Positions 1-9,633 of a DNA stretch of 64,000 nucleotides are shown in pieces (position 1 is the first letter of the stretch; every line of letters starts with the position of its first letter). The notes beneath the pieces are model-generated. The model had not been told where the DNA came from. It ran no database searches and was given only the letters and a program-made list of their open reading frames with translations. The DNA is taken from the NCBI RefSeq assembly GCF_902506095.1, contig NZ_LR733293.1, forward strand, positions 893,502-957,501, in the 5' to 3' direction. The DNA comes from Arthrobacter sp. 9AX. Lineage in GTDB: Bacteria; Actinomycetota; Actinomycetes; Actinomycetales; Micrococcaceae. The translations under genes and the position numbers were made by a program.

Positions 1-1
1 T

Positions 2-634
2 ACCTGGTCCATGGACGGCGGCGGAGCCCTGATGAACCAGGGAGTCCATACAGTTGACCTGCTGTTGTGGTTCATGGGACGGCCCGTGGAGATCCACGCG
101 CACACCGCCCGCCTGGCACATGAACGCATTGAGGTGGAGGACACGGCCGTTGCCACCGTGACGTTCGAGAACGGCGGCCTCGCCGTGCTGCACGCCACAA
201 CCGCCGCATACCCCGGCCTGACGGTCCGGGTCCAGGTGATGGGTTCGGAAGGATCGGCAGTGGTGGACAACGACCAGCTGCACTATTTCCACACCAAGGA
301 CGCCGGCGGGGCTTCGGCGGACATGGGGCTCCAGGGCGGAGGCAACCAGGCCTCCGAAGAACTGGCGAAGTACCCCGCCGAGGACTATGAAGCCAAGGAC
401 CCGACGGTCTATCCGGCCGGCCACGTACGCCAGTACCGGGACATCCTGGCGGCCATCGCCGAAGGCCGCCAGCCGGGCGTCACCGTCAGCGACGCGGTTA
501 ACGCCCTGGCCACCGTCCGCGCGGTCTACGTGTCAGCGACGCTCAACCAGGCAGTGCTGTTCGACGACGTCCTGGCCGGCAAGTACAACGACCTTGAAGT
601 CCGCACGGGCAACACTTCGACAGAAAGCGCCTGA
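2..634 (+). CDS. Gfo/Idh/MocA-family sugar dehydrogenase, C-terminal part
   Basis: The coding frame is open from the first bases, so the N-terminal NAD(P)-binding Rossmann half lies outside the window. The visible 210 residues are the substrate-binding half. They begin with TWSMDGGGALMNQGVHTVDLL-like residues, in which the family's conserved Gly-rich stretch and catalytic-type His are visible, followed by the alpha/beta C-terminal domain. Family members oxidise sugars or inositols with NAD(P). The gene ends 4 bp before a sugar isomerase and heads a hexuronate operon, so a role in oxidising a uronate-related sugar or glycoside is likely. The exact substrate cannot be read from the sequence. 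Confidence 0.85.
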   Translation, partial: TWSMDGGGALMNQGVHTVDLLLWFMGRPVEIHAHTARLAHERIEVEDTAVATVTFENGGLAVLHATTAAYPGLTVRVQVMGSEGSAVVDNDQLHYFHTKDAGGASADMGLQGGGNQASEELAKYPAEDYEAKDPTVYPAGHVRQYRDILAAIAEGRQPGVTVSDAVNALATVRAVYVSATLNQAVLFDDVLAGKYNDLEVRTGNTSTESA

Positions 635-638
635 CGCC

Positions 639-1544
639 ATGAAGTTTTCAGTATTCACAGCCTCCACGCCCGACTGGACCCCTGAAGAAGCCGTACGCCA
701 CCTTTCGGCCCAGGGCTGGGATGGCATCGAGTGGCGCATCACGGACCAGGCAGAGGCGGCCGAACCGGGTTTCTGGGCCGGAAACAAGGCGACCATCCCG
801 CTGGAAGGCCTTGAGGACAACCTTGAGCGGGTAGCAGGGATCACCCGCGACGCCGGTCTTGAATTCTCCGGCATCGGCGGTTACGCGCGGTGCGACAACC
901 ACAACGACGTTGAGCGCATGCTGGCCGCCACGGCGGCCTTGGGTGCGGGCCAGGTCCGCGTCACCACGCTGCCGCTGGGAACGGCTGAATGGGGAGGCGA
1001 ACAGCCCAGCGGGATCCCGTATCCCGACCTGTTCGAGGCTGCCCGCCGGGACTTCGAGTGGGTGGTGGAACGGGCTGCCCACCACGGCGTTAAGGCGCTG
1101 GTGGAACTTCACCACCGCACCATCACTGCCTCCGCTTCTTCTGCCCGGCGCCTGCTTGAGGGCCTGGACCCCCAGCATGTGGGCGTCATCCATGACCTGG
1201 GCAACCTGCTGATCGAGGGCCAGGAGGACTACCTTCCCGCGTTCGAACTCCTCGGGGAGTATCTGGCGCATATCCACGTCAAGAACGCCGTGTGGGTCCG
1301 CCAGGATACGGCGGACGAATCCGGCGCAGCAGTCTTCCGCAACGAATGGGCGCCGTTGCAGTCCGGGCAGGGCAGCGTCCTTGAATACTTCAGGGCGCTG
1401 GCCTCCCATGGCTACGACGGCTGGGTCACGGTTGAAGACTTCTCCACCGAGCTTCCCCTCGCCGAACGCACGGCCGGCAATCTTGACTACCTGCGGCGCA
1501 CGGCGGCCCTCGCCGGGCTTACCGCAGGGGCCGGGGCACGTTGA
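639..1544 (+). CDS. Sugar phosphate isomerase/epimerase (xylose isomerase-like TIM barrel)
   Basis: A 301-residue protein of the AP-endonuclease-2/xylose-isomerase-like TIM-barrel family. Residues typical of metal binding are visible in VELHHR, VIHDLGNLL, HIHVKNA and VTVEDFS, in barrel-strand order. The ATG at 639 follows the upstream stop by 4 bp; a longer in-frame reading would run back inside the preceding gene and is not protein-like. The family includes ketose epimerases and sugar isomerases acting on free or phosphorylated sugars. Its position between a Gfo/Idh dehydrogenase and uxaC points to sugar interconversion feeding hexuronate breakdown. Substrate unknown. Confidence 0.82.
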   Translation: MKFSVFTASTPDWTPEEAVRHLSAQGWDGIEWRITDQAEAAEPGFWAGNKATIPLEGLEDNLERVAGITRDAGLEFSGIGGYARCDNHNDVERMLAATAALGAGQVRVTTLPLGTAEWGGEQPSGIPYPDLFEAARRDFEWVVERAAHHGVKALVELHHRTITASASSARRLLEGLDPQHVGVIHDLGNLLIEGQEDYLPAFELLGEYLAHIHVKNAVWVRQDTADESGAAVFRNEWAPLQSGQGSVLEYFRALASHGYDGWVTVEDFSTELPLAERTAGNLDYLRRTAALAGLTAGAGAR

Positions 1545-1548
1545 GGCC

Positions 1549-2949
1549 ATGGCCCAGTCGATTGCAGCCCACCCGGACCGGCTCCTGCCGGCAGAGCCTG
1601 GTGTCCGGCAGATAGCCCGGTCCCTTTATAGCCAGGTGGCCGGCCTTCCCATCATTTCCCCGCACGGACACGTGGATGCGGGGGTTATCGAACAGAACCT
1701 GCCGTTCCCCGATCCTGCCACGCTCCTGGTCACTCCGGACCACTATGTAACACGCCTCATCCACGCAGGCGGTGTTCCCATGGACCAGCTGGGCCTTGGG
1801 AACTCACCGGCGCCCTCCCGCCAGGTCTGGCGCAACTTCTGCGCCGCCTGGCCGGTCTTTGAGGGCACCGCCTCCGGGTACTGGATACGGCAGGAATTCG
1901 AGCACGTTTTCGGTTTGTCCGAAGAGCCCACGGCGGAAAACGCCGACAGGATCTACGACGCGATCTCCGCCAAGCTCAACGAACCGGGCTTCCGGCCGCG
2001 GCAGCTGTTCAAGGAGTTCAACATCGAGGTGCTGGCCACCACGGATGATCCCCTTGACCCGTTGGACAGCCACGCAGCCCTCGCCCAGGACCCGGCCTTC
2101 GCAGGCCGCGTCCTGCCCACCTTCCGCCCCGACCAGTACCTCAACATCGCCCACCCGGCCTGGCAGGACAATGTGGAGCGGCTGATCGCTGCAGGCCCGG
2201 GTGATTCGGGATACGCCGGTTACATCGGGGCACTCGAAGCACGGCGGCGCCACTTCGTGGAGAACGGCGCCGTGTCTGCCGACCATGGGGTCCGCACACC
2301 GGCCACCCTCAAGCTGGACCATTCGGACGCGGAGCGCCTGTTCGAGCGGGCCCGTGCCGGGAAGGCCACTGCGGGGGACCGCGATGCTTTCGAAGCCCAC
2401 ATGATGTACCAGATGGCCAGGATGTCCGTGGAAGACGGGCTGGTCATGACCATCCATCCCGGTTCATACCGCAACCACCACGGCCCTACCTTCGAGGCCT
2501 TCGGCGCCGATACGGGCCACGATATTCCGTTCGCCGTGAACTACACCGAGGCCATCCGGCCGCTGCTGCAGGATTTCGGTACCGCGAAGGACTTCCACCT
2601 GGTGCTGTTCACCTTGGATGAAACCGTGTTCTCGCGCGAGCTTGCGCCGCTTGCCGGTTTCTACCCGTCCGTCTACATCGGGGCCCCCTGGTGGTTCCTG
2701 GATGCGCCGGACGCCATGCTGCGGTTCCGTTCCGCGGTGACGGAAACAGCCGGCTTCTCACGGTCCTCAGGGTTCATCGACGACACCCGGGCGTTCTGCT
2801 CCATCCCGGCACGCCATGACACCTCGCGCCGGATCGAGTCCGCTTTCCTGGCACGCCTGGTGGCGGAGCACCGGATCAGCGAGGAGCGGGCGCACGAACT
2901 GATCGTGGACATCGTGGACTCTTCCCCGCGAAGAGTGTTCAAGCTGTGA
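1549..2949 (+). CDS. uxaC: Glucuronate (uronate) isomerase
   Basis: A 466-residue cytoplasmic isomerase that converts D-glucuronate to D-fructuronate (and galacturonate to tagaturonate), first step of the bacterial hexuronate pathway. The UxaC family is recognised by the N-terminal ISPHGHVD metal-binding His-x-His, the DPLD and TTDDPLD segments, the MTIHPGSYRNHH stretch and the C-terminal SSPRRVFKL-like ending. Length matches the family (about 470). The ATG at 1549 lies 4 bp after the previous stop; a longer reading would enter that gene. Its stop overlaps the GTG start of the next gene, indicating translational coupling in one operon. Confidence 0.95.
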   Translation: MAQSIAAHPDRLLPAEPGVRQIARSLYSQVAGLPIISPHGHVDAGVIEQNLPFPDPATLLVTPDHYVTRLIHAGGVPMDQLGLGNSPAPSRQVWRNFCAAWPVFEGTASGYWIRQEFEHVFGLSEEPTAENADRIYDAISAKLNEPGFRPRQLFKEFNIEVLATTDDPLDPLDSHAALAQDPAFAGRVLPTFRPDQYLNIAHPAWQDNVERLIAAGPGDSGYAGYIGALEARRRHFVENGAVSADHGVRTPATLKLDHSDAERLFERARAGKATAGDRDAFEAHMMYQMARMSVEDGLVMTIHPGSYRNHHGPTFEAFGADTGHDIPFAVNYTEAIRPLLQDFGTAKDFHLVLFTLDETVFSRELAPLAGFYPSVYIGAPWWFLDAPDAMLRFRSAVTETAGFSRSSGFIDDTRAFCSIPARHDTSRRIESAFLARLVAEHRISEERAHELIVDIVDSSPRRVFKL

Positions 2950-4394
2950 GCGCCAGCAGGTTACCCGTCCTTGACCGGACGCTCGTCAATGTTCCGAAAG
3001 CGCCGGTCCGGATTGTCCACATCGGGCTGGGGGCATTCCACCGGTCGCACGAGGCCTGGTACACACAGCATGCCGGCGACGGCGCTCAATGGGGCATTGC
3101 CGCCTTCACCGGACGGCGGCCCGATGCCGCCGTGGCGCTCTCGGCGCAGGACGGACTCTTCACGCTGATTGAACGTTCGGGCACCGGGGACAGCTTCGAA
3201 GTGGTTGGCAGCATTGCCGAGGCAGTGGACGGAGCCGACGTCGGACGGCTCCGGGAACTCGTTGCGGCGCCGGAAACGGCGATGGTCACACTGACCATTA
3301 CCGAGGCGGCCTACGGACTGGACTCAAACGGTTCCTTTGACGCCGGCGCTCCCGGCTTTGCCTCCGATCTTGGGGCGCTGAGGGACACCGCCGGAAACAG
3401 TGGAACGCTGACGACGCCGTTGGGCCGGCTGGTTGCAGCCCTCGCCGGGCGCAGGGACGCCGGTGCGGGGCCTGTCGCCGTCGTCAGTTGCGACAACCTG
3501 GCCGGCAACGGGGAGGTGGCCCGGCGCGCCATCACCGGACTGGCGCAGGCCTGGGACGAAGGGCTTGCACGCTGGATCAACCGCGAGGTCAGCTTTGTCA
3601 GTACCTCGGTGGACCGCATCACCCCACGGACCACCGACGCCGATATCGCTGAGGTGGAAGAGTCCTGCGGCTACCGGGACAGCTCGCCGGTGGCGGCGGA
3701 ACCGTTCCGCAACTGGGTCCTCAGCGGGGATTTCCCCCAAGGAAGGCCCCGCTGGGAGGACGCCGGCGCGGTGGTGGTGGACGACATCGAGCCCTACGAG
3801 AACCGCAAGCTGTGGCTTCTCAACGGCGCCCATTCGCTCCTGGCCTACGCCGGCCAGCTCCGGGGACACACCACCGTGGCGCAGGCGCTGGCGGACCCGC
3901 TGTGCCGGGATGCCGTGGAGGCTTTCTGGGATGAAGCCGCCGAACACCTGCAGGGAGCGGACCTGCGCATTCCCGAGTACCGGGAAGCGCTCCGCGCCCG
4001 TTTCGTCAACGGACGGATCGCGCACCATTTGTCCCAGATTGCCGCCGACGGCTCCACGAAGCTTCGAATGAGGGCCGTACCGGTCCTGATGGCCGAACGA
4101 ACCGGCGGCCGGTCCGGTGCAGCCAGCGCCCTGATGCTTGCGGCGTGGATCGACTACGTCGCCGGACAGAAAGAACTCCAGGATCCGTTGTCCGCCTCGA
4201 TCGCCGCTTCGCAGGAAACCCAGGGAACGGCGAGGGTGGCCGCACTCCTCAACCTTGTCAGCGAGGGGCTGGGAGGCGACGCTGACATCGTCCACCTCGT
4301 AGCCCGCCAGTGCGGTACCTTCTCCAAGGACACCAGCACCGCCCCGTCCGCCACGGACGCACCTGCCCACCTGATTTCTGAAAGGAACAGCTGA
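2946..4394 (+). CDS. uxuB: Mannitol dehydrogenase-family reductase, probable fructuronate reductase
   Basis: A 482-residue polyol-specific long-chain dehydrogenase. The N terminus [18 protein letters not shown] is the family's NAD-binding start, and [17 protein letters not shown] with its conserved Lys/Asn/His lies in the catalytic C-terminal half. Homologues are mannitol 2-dehydrogenase, tagaturonate reductase and fructuronate reductase. Placement between uxaC and manD makes D-fructuronate to D-mannonate reduction the natural assignment (inference from context). The GTG start overlaps the uxaC stop by 4 bp. Confidence 0.88.
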   Translation: MSASRLPVLDRTLVNVPKAPVRIVHIGLGAFHRSHEAWYTQHAGDGAQWGIAAFTGRRPDAAVALSAQDGLFTLIERSGTGDSFEVVGSIAEAVDGADVGRLRELVAAPETAMVTLTITEAAYGLDSNGSFDAGAPGFASDLGALRDTAGNSGTLTTPLGRLVAALAGRRDAGAGPVAVVSCDNLAGNGEVARRAITGLAQAWDEGLARWINREVSFVSTSVDRITPRTTDADIAEVEESCGYRDSSPVAAEPFRNWVLSGDFPQGRPRWEDAGAVVVDDIEPYENRKLWLLNGAHSLLAYAGQLRGHTTVAQALADPLCRDAVEAFWDEAAEHLQGADLRIPEYREALRARFVNGRIAHHLSQIAADGSTKLRMRAVPVLMAERTGGRSGAASALMLAAWIDYVAGQKELQDPLSASIAASQETQGTARVAALLNLVSEGLGGDADIVHLVARQCGTFSKDTSTAPSATDAPAHLISERNS

Positions 4395-4399
4395 ACTTC

Positions 4400-5629
4400 A
4401 TGAAGATTGTCGCAGCCGACGTATTCGTCACCAGTCCCTCCCGGAACTTCGTGACGCTCCGGATCACTACCGAGGATGGTGTGACCGGTATCGGTGACGC
4501 CACCCTGAACGGCCGTGAGCTTGCCGTTGCCGCATACCTGAAGGAGCATGTTGCGCAGCTGCTGATCGGCAGGGATCCGCACAAGATCGAGGACACCTGG
4601 CAGTTCCTGTACCGGTCCTCGTACTGGCGCCGCGGCCCGGTGACTATGGCAGCGATCGCCGCTGTGGATATGGCGCTGTGGGACATCAAGGGCAAGCTGG
4701 CCGGGATGCCGGTGTACCAGTTGCTGGGCGGGGCATCCCGCAACGGGCTGCGGGCGTACGGCCACGCTTCCGGTGCTGACCTTCCGTCGCTCTTTGACTC
4801 AGTCCGGGAACACCTGGAACTGGGCTACAAGTCCATCCGCATCCAGACCGCCGTCCCCGGCATCAAGGCCGTGTACGGCGTCGCCGCCCAGGCCCAGGCC
4901 TCGGGGGAGCGGTACGACTACGAGCCCGCCGGCCGCGGCGCGTTCCCTGTGGAAGAGGACTGGGACACCCGCGCCTACCTGCGCCACCTGCCCACCGTGT
5001 TCGAGGCGGTCCGGAACGAGTTCGGCCCGGAGATCCCGCTGCTGCATGACGGCCACCACCGGATGACGCCCATCCAGGCCGCAAAGCTCGGCAAGGCCCT
5101 GGAACCGTATGACCTGTTCTGGCTGGAGGACTGCACCCCGGCGGAGAACCAGGAGGGCCTGCGCCTGGTCCGCCAGCACACCACCACCCCGCTGGCCATC
5201 GGCGAAATCTTCAACACCGTGTGGGACTACCAGACCCTGATCAAGGAACAGCTGATCGACTACGTCCGCGCAGCCTCCACGCACTTCGGCGGCATCTCCC
5301 CGCTGAAGAAGGTCATGGACTTCGCTGCCCAGTACCAGATCAAGTCCGGTTTCCACGGCCCCACGGACATTTCCCCGGTGGGCTTCGCCGCGCAGCTGCA
5401 CGTGGGCCTGGCCATCCACAACTACGGCATCCAGGAGTACATGCAGCACTCGGACAAGACCAACGAGGTCTTCCACCAGTCCATGACGTTCAAGGACGGC
5501 TACCTGCACCCGGGCGACGAGCCCGGCATCGGTGTTGAATTCAACGAAGAAGCCGCTGCAGCCTTCCCGTACCAGCAGGCCTACCTGCCCTACAACCGCC
5601 TGATCGACGGAACGGTCCACGACTGGTGA
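4400..5629 (+). CDS. manD: D-mannonate dehydratase, enolase superfamily
   Basis: A 409-residue member of the enolase superfamily, close to ManD over its whole length. It should dehydrate D-mannonate to 2-keto-3-deoxygluconate. Visible landmarks are the N-terminal capping domain starting [17 protein letters not shown], a metal Asp in LLHDGHHR, a metal Glu in [10 protein letters not shown], a third in IGEIFNT, and the FHGPTDISP active-site loop. Close relatives include gluconate dehydratases and low-activity dual enzymes, so specificity is not certain from sequence alone; the flanking uxaC and reductase genes favour mannonate. The stop overlaps the next start by 4 bp. Confidence 0.92.
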   Translation: MKIVAADVFVTSPSRNFVTLRITTEDGVTGIGDATLNGRELAVAAYLKEHVAQLLIGRDPHKIEDTWQFLYRSSYWRRGPVTMAAIAAVDMALWDIKGKLAGMPVYQLLGGASRNGLRAYGHASGADLPSLFDSVREHLELGYKSIRIQTAVPGIKAVYGVAAQAQASGERYDYEPAGRGAFPVEEDWDTRAYLRHLPTVFEAVRNEFGPEIPLLHDGHHRMTPIQAAKLGKALEPYDLFWLEDCTPAENQEGLRLVRQHTTTPLAIGEIFNTVWDYQTLIKEQLIDYVRAASTHFGGISPLKKVMDFAAQYQIKSGFHGPTDISPVGFAAQLHVGLAIHNYGIQEYMQHSDKTNEVFHQSMTFKDGYLHPGDEPGIGVEFNEEAAAAFPYQQAYLPYNRLIDGTVHDW

Positions 5630-7962
5630 CCAGCCTCAATCCCGAACCAACTGCTGCCGCCGCCGGGCAGCCCAAGGTCCGCATCATCGTGATGGGGGTG
5701 TCCGGCTGCGGCAAGACCACCATCGGCGACCTCGTGGCCCGCAAACTCGGTGTGCCCTTCCTGGACGGCGATTCCCTGCACCCGGTGGAGAACGTCGCCA
5801 AGATGGCGGCCGGAACACCCCTGACTGACGAGGACCGCTGGCCGTGGCTCGCCACGGTGGGCTCCCGGCTTGCCAACGCGGGCGACGGCGGGATGGTCCT
5901 GGCATGCTCCGCGCTCCGCCGCAGCTACCGGGACGCCATCCGGGCCCAGGCGCCGGACACCATCTTCCTGCACCTGCACGGAAGCAAGGAGGTCCTGAGG
6001 GCACGCACCGAAGGCCGGTCCGGGCACTTTATGCCGCCCGCGCTCCTCGAGTCCCAGCTCGCCACGCTGGAACCGCTCGGCGCCGATGAAGCCGGCGTCG
6101 TCGTCGACATCGCCTCGCCTGTCCAGCAGGTGGTGGGGGAGGCGCTCGCGGGGATTGCCGCCGTCGCACGTCCCATTGAGCGTATGGGCACCCAAGGTGC
6201 CATTGGCACCCGGCCGCGGCAGTTCGACGTCGACCTCCAGGCCGCGCCGTTTAATCTCGACGGTGACGCGCTCGCCTGGGTGGAGTCCACCCTGGCCGGG
6301 ATGAGCCTTGAGGAGAAGATCGGCCAGCTGTTCATCAACCACAACAACGACTACTCGCCTGAGTACCTCGATGGTGTGCTGGAGAACTTCCACGTGGGCG
6401 GCATGCGGTACCGGCCCGGCCCGTCGGACGCGGTGCAGGAGCACATCCGCTATGCCCAGTCCAAGACGCGGATCCCGCTGCTGGTGGCGTCCAACCCGGA
6501 AATGGGCGGGGCCGGAAGCTGTGACGACGGGACGTTTGTGTCCACGCACCTGCAGGCCGGCTCGCATCCGGACAAGGCCATCGCGCGGCAGATGGGGCAG
6601 GTGGCCGGGGTGGAAACCGCAGCGCTCGGCTGCAACTGGGCCTTCGCCCCGATCGTGGACATCCACTACAACTGGCGCAACACGGTCATCTCCACCCGTG
6701 CCTTCGGCAACACCCCGGAAATTGTGGTGGAGCGGGCCAAGGAGTACTTCGACGGCATCAGCGAATCGCCCACGGTCTGCGCCATGAAACACTTCCCCGG
6801 CGACGGCGTGGACGAGCGCGACCAGCATGTGGTCACGTCCTACAACACGTTCGGCTACGAGGAGTGGAACCGGACGTACGGGCACGTGTACCGCGAGATG
6901 ATCGGCCACGGCGTGCAGTCCATCATGGTGGGGCACATCGGCGCGCCGGAGCTGTCCCGGCACTTCCGGCCCGGCCTGGCGGACAACGGGATCCTTCCTG
7001 CGACGCTGGCGCCCGAGCTGCTGCAGGACCTGCTCCGCGGTGAACTTGGCTTCAACGGGCTGGTCCTGACGGACGCTTCGCTCATGGTGGGGCTGACCCA
7101 GGCCATGAAGCGGAAGGACCTGGTGCCGGCCACCATCGCGGCCGGCTGCGACATGTTCCTGTTCTTCCGCAACCCTGCTGAGGACTTCCAGTACATGCTG
7201 GACGGCTACAAGTCCGGCGTGATCAGTGAACAGCGACTGCATGACGCGCTGCGCCGGATCCTGGGGCTGAAGGCGTCGCTGGGGCTTCACCGCAAGGCTC
7301 CCTCGGACCTCGTGCCGCCGGCGGAAGCTCTGGCGGTGATCGGCAGCGAGGCGCACCGGGCCATCGCGGCGGACATCGCGGACAAGACTGTCACCCTGGT
7401 CAAGGACACCGCCGGCAACCTGCCCATCACGCCGCAGACGCATCCGCGGATCCGGCTGTACGGCATTTCCGGCGGTGCCGACTTCACCCGGGCAGACCCC
7501 CTCGCCTACCTGGACACGGTCAAGGAAGAACTCGAGGCCGCCGGCTTTGAGGTGCACGTTTTCAAGACCGCGGAGCAGCGGGAAGCGGCAGGGGAAACCG
7601 GCATGAACTTCATGCGGGTCCTGTCCGAGGAAGCCACCGGCGATTATGCGCAGAAGTATGACGCCGCTTTCGTGTTTGCCAGCGTCTTGGGTTTCGCGCA
7701 GGAGGCAGCCATCCGGATCAAGTGGTCCGCACCCATGGCCGCCGAAATCCCGTGGTACGTCACGGAGGTGCCCACGGTGTTTGTGTCCCTCAACCAGCCC
7801 AACCACCTGATTGATGTCCCCATGGTGAAGACCGCGATCCATGCCCACGCAGGATCCCGGGAAGCCATCCGGGCCACCATCAACAAGATCCAGGGCAAGT
7901 CAGCATTCCAGGGCACGTTCAACGAGAACGTCTTCTGCGGCTCGTTCGACACCCGGCTCTAG
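5626..7962 (+). CDS. Fused gluconokinase and glycoside hydrolase family 3 protein
   Basis: One uninterrupted 778-residue frame joins two enzymes. Residues about 15-180 are a GntK-type gluconokinase: P-loop GVSGCGKTT at 24-32, [17 protein letters not shown] and the [12 protein letters not shown] stretch. Residues about 205-778 are a GH3 hydrolase with [14 protein letters not shown] (NagZ-like Asp/His dyad) and LTDASLM around the expected nucleophile Asp. No stop codon separates them. An in-frame ATG at 6184 just before the GH3 part could be an internal start but has only a weak upstream purine run. The GH3 part may release a sugar from a glycoside, the kinase may act on gluconate; both fit the sugar-acid operon. 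Last gene before a strong terminator. Confidence 0.85.
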   Translation: MTSLNPEPTAAAAGQPKVRIIVMGVSGCGKTTIGDLVARKLGVPFLDGDSLHPVENVAKMAAGTPLTDEDRWPWLATVGSRLANAGDGGMVLACSALRRSYRDAIRAQAPDTIFLHLHGSKEVLRARTEGRSGHFMPPALLESQLATLEPLGADEAGVVVDIASPVQQVVGEALAGIAAVARPIERMGTQGAIGTRPRQFDVDLQAAPFNLDGDALAWVESTLAGMSLEEKIGQLFINHNNDYSPEYLDGVLENFHVGGMRYRPGPSDAVQEHIRYAQSKTRIPLLVASNPEMGGAGSCDDGTFVSTHLQAGSHPDKAIARQMGQVAGVETAALGCNWAFAPIVDIHYNWRNTVISTRAFGNTPEIVVERAKEYFDGISESPTVCAMKHFPGDGVDERDQHVVTSYNTFGYEEWNRTYGHVYREMIGHGVQSIMVGHIGAPELSRHFRPGLADNGILPATLAPELLQDLLRGELGFNGLVLTDASLMVGLTQAMKRKDLVPATIAAGCDMFLFFRNPAEDFQYMLDGYKSGVISEQRLHDALRRILGLKASLGLHRKAPSDLVPPAEALAVIGSEAHRAIAADIADKTVTLVKDTAGNLPITPQTHPRIRLYGISGGADFTRADPLAYLDTVKEELEAAGFEVHVFKTAEQREAAGETGMNFMRVLSEEATGDYAQKYDAAFVFASVLGFAQEAAIRIKWSAPMAAEIPWYVTEVPTVFVSLNQPNHLIDVPMVKTAIHAHAGSREAIRATINKIQGKSAFQGTFNENVFCGSFDTRL

Positions 7963-7985
7963 CCTGCCTGCTACCGGGCACAACG

Positions 7986-8016
7986 ATGGCGGCCAGCGAA
8001 CTTCGCTGGCCGCCAT
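7986..8016. terminator. Terminator hairpin between convergent operons
   Basis: A perfect 14-bp stem (7986-7999 with 8003-8016) with a 3-nt loop lies 24 bp after the fused kinase/hydrolase stop and 26 bp from the stop of the convergent isomerase gene. It can serve both operons. Confidence 0.8.
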
Positions 8017-8041
8017 TGCTGTGCGTGTCGCTCCGGCCTAC

Positions 8042-8785
8042 CTAGATCCACTTCGGCGGTGCCGGAACAGTTGCCCCGGGGCCGGAGGCCGTCACGCCCG
8101 AGCCACCCCGGCCTGCAGCCCATTGGACGACGGCGGGCAGCGGCCCCGCGATGGTCGTCGCGTTTGTTGTGCTGGTGTCGCCGAACGTCAGGCGGGTTCC
8201 GTCTATCTCGAGTACCAGTCCGGCGTCGGTGCCGCGGGTATGCCACGCACCGGTGATGTCGCCTAAAAGTCGTTCCAGGACAGGTGCCGGGATGTCGTTG
8301 AAGCCGGCGCCGTTGTCCAGGTCCACGGCGTGCAGCCAGACTTCGCGGGTGCGCATCCACACGGTTTCCTCGGCCGGGACCGTCCGGCCCTGCGCCGTTT
8401 TGACCTTGTGGTGCCAGGCGTCGGCGGGCAGGTCGCGCCATTCGACGTTCAGGTGCACCGCCGAGTGGTCGAAGAGGTGCCGCAGGGCGATGGGGGAGAG
8501 GGTGGCCCCGAATTCGATTTCGTGATTGCGCGCCTCCGGGGAGCCGTACATCGGGGTTTCCACTCCCGTGGCGGCCCACTCGATCAGCCGGGCGACTGCC
8601 CGCGCGTTGTAGCCCACGTGTGCCACAACGTGCCGGCGGGTCCAGCCGGGAAGGAGGCTGCCGCCGTCGAGCTCCGCGTCGGAAAGCTCGTTGAGCTTGC
8701 GGGCAAAGAACGCCGTGCCCCGGCGCGCCTGCAGCAGGGACTCCAGGAGCACCGGGGCGGCGGTCTGATCGTGGCGGGCAACCAT
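8042..8785 (-). CDS. Maleylpyruvate isomerase, mycothiol-dependent type
   Basis: A 247-residue DinB-like protein of the maleylpyruvate isomerase family. The N-terminal four-helix bundle carries LLPGWTRRHVVAHVGYNARA and later DHSAVHLNVEWRDL, whose His residues and Glu fit the metal site, and the C-terminal part resembles the mycothiol-binding extension ending PPKWI. It converts maleylpyruvate to fumarylpyruvate using mycothiol as cofactor. The start is the ATG at 8785, which overlaps the upstream hydrolase stop as ATGA; a longer in-frame reading would run inside that hydrolase. Third gene of a coupled minus-strand operon. Confidence 0.88.
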   Translation of the reverse strand: MVARHDQTAAPVLLESLLQARRGTAFFARKLNELSDAELDGGSLLPGWTRRHVVAHVGYNARAVARLIEWAATGVETPMYGSPEARNHEIEFGATLSPIALRHLFDHSAVHLNVEWRDLPADAWHHKVKTAQGRTVPAEETVWMRTREVWLHAVDLDNGAGFNDIPAPVLERLLGDITGAWHTRGTDAGLVLEIDGTRLTFGDTSTTNATTIAGPLPAVVQWAAGRGGSGVTASGPGATVPAPPKWI

Positions 8786-9633
8786 CAGGCTTCCTTGATG
8801 ACGCGGTTCTTCAGCTGGCCCAGGCCCTCGATGGTGGTGACCAGGACCTGGCCCTCCTGCAGGTACCGCTTGGGGTCCTGCGCGTGGCCGACGCCGCCGG
8901 GGGTGCCGGTGGCAATCACGTCGCCGGGGTTCAGCGTGATGATGGTGGAGATGTAGGAGACCAGGAACCCGGGGGTGAACACCAGGTCCGAGGTGGGCGT
9001 GGATTGCTGGATGTCGCCGTCTACCGCGGAGGTCATCAGGGGGCCGGGCGTGAATTCGTCCCTGGTGACCAGGGCGGGGCCGAACGGGGTGGACTTCTCC
9101 CAGGTCTTGCCCTGCAGCCACTGGATGGTGCGGAACTGGTAGTCGCGCATGCTGATGTCATTCAGCACGGCGTAGCCGGCGATGTGGTCCGCAGCGTCCG
9201 CTTCGCTGATCCGGCGGCCCTGCTTGCCGATGACGACGGCGAGTTCGGCTTCCCAGTCCACGGTGTCCGATTCCTGCGGCAGGGCCAGGTCATCGTTGGG
9301 CCCGATCAGGGATTCGGCGTACTTGGCGAACAGGGTGGGGTGTTCGGGGACTTCGCGGCCCATTTCCTTGATGTGGTTGCGGTAGTTGTGGCCCACGCAG
9401 ATGATCTTGCCCGGGGAAGGGACGACGGCGGCGAGGTCCGCGCCGTCGAGCGCGTGCGTTGCGCCGTTGGCCGCCGCAGCGGTGGTCTCCCAGGTGGGGT
9501 CCTGCAGCAAGGCTCCGACGTCGGCGAACCCCGGGATCTCGGTAAGGGTGTCGCCGTCCTGGCGGACCGCCACGGTGGCTGTTTCGTTGCCGTTGCCGGT
9601 GACGGCGGGAAGGCGGAGGGTGAGGAGTTTCAT
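8785..9633 (-). CDS. Fumarylpyruvate hydrolase (FAH family)
   Basis: A 282-residue fumarylacetoacetate-hydrolase-fold enzyme. Metal-ligand residues are visible in VDWEAELAVVIGK, preceded by GHNYRNHIKEMG and followed by NDISMRDYQ, TPFGPALVT and the GDVIATGTPGGVG ending. In the gentisate pathway this family splits fumarylpyruvate to fumarate and pyruvate. The ATG overlaps the stop of gentisate dioxygenase (ATGA) and its own stop overlaps the isomerase start, so all three genes are translationally coupled. Acetylpyruvate or acylpyruvate hydrolase would be the alternative name for the fold; context decides. Confidence 0.92.
   Translation of the reverse strand: MKLLTLRLPAVTGNGNETATVAVRQDGDTLTEIPGFADVGALLQDPTWETTAAAANGATHALDGADLAAVVPSPGKIICVGHNYRNHIKEMGREVPEHPTLFAKYAESLIGPNDDLALPQESDTVDWEAELAVVIGKQGRRISEADAADHIAGYAVLNDISMRDYQFRTIQWLQGKTWEKSTPFGPALVTRDEFTPGPLMTSAVDGDIQQSTPTSDLVFTPGFLVSYISTIITLNPGDVIATGTPGGVGHAQDPKRYLQEGQVLVTTIEGLGQLKNRVIKEA

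Noticed and set aside
5590-7848. A 752-codon open frame on the minus strand opposite the kinase/hydrolase gene
   Set aside because: Antisense artefact of high GC third positions; composition is unlike a protein, while the plus strand encodes recognisable domains.
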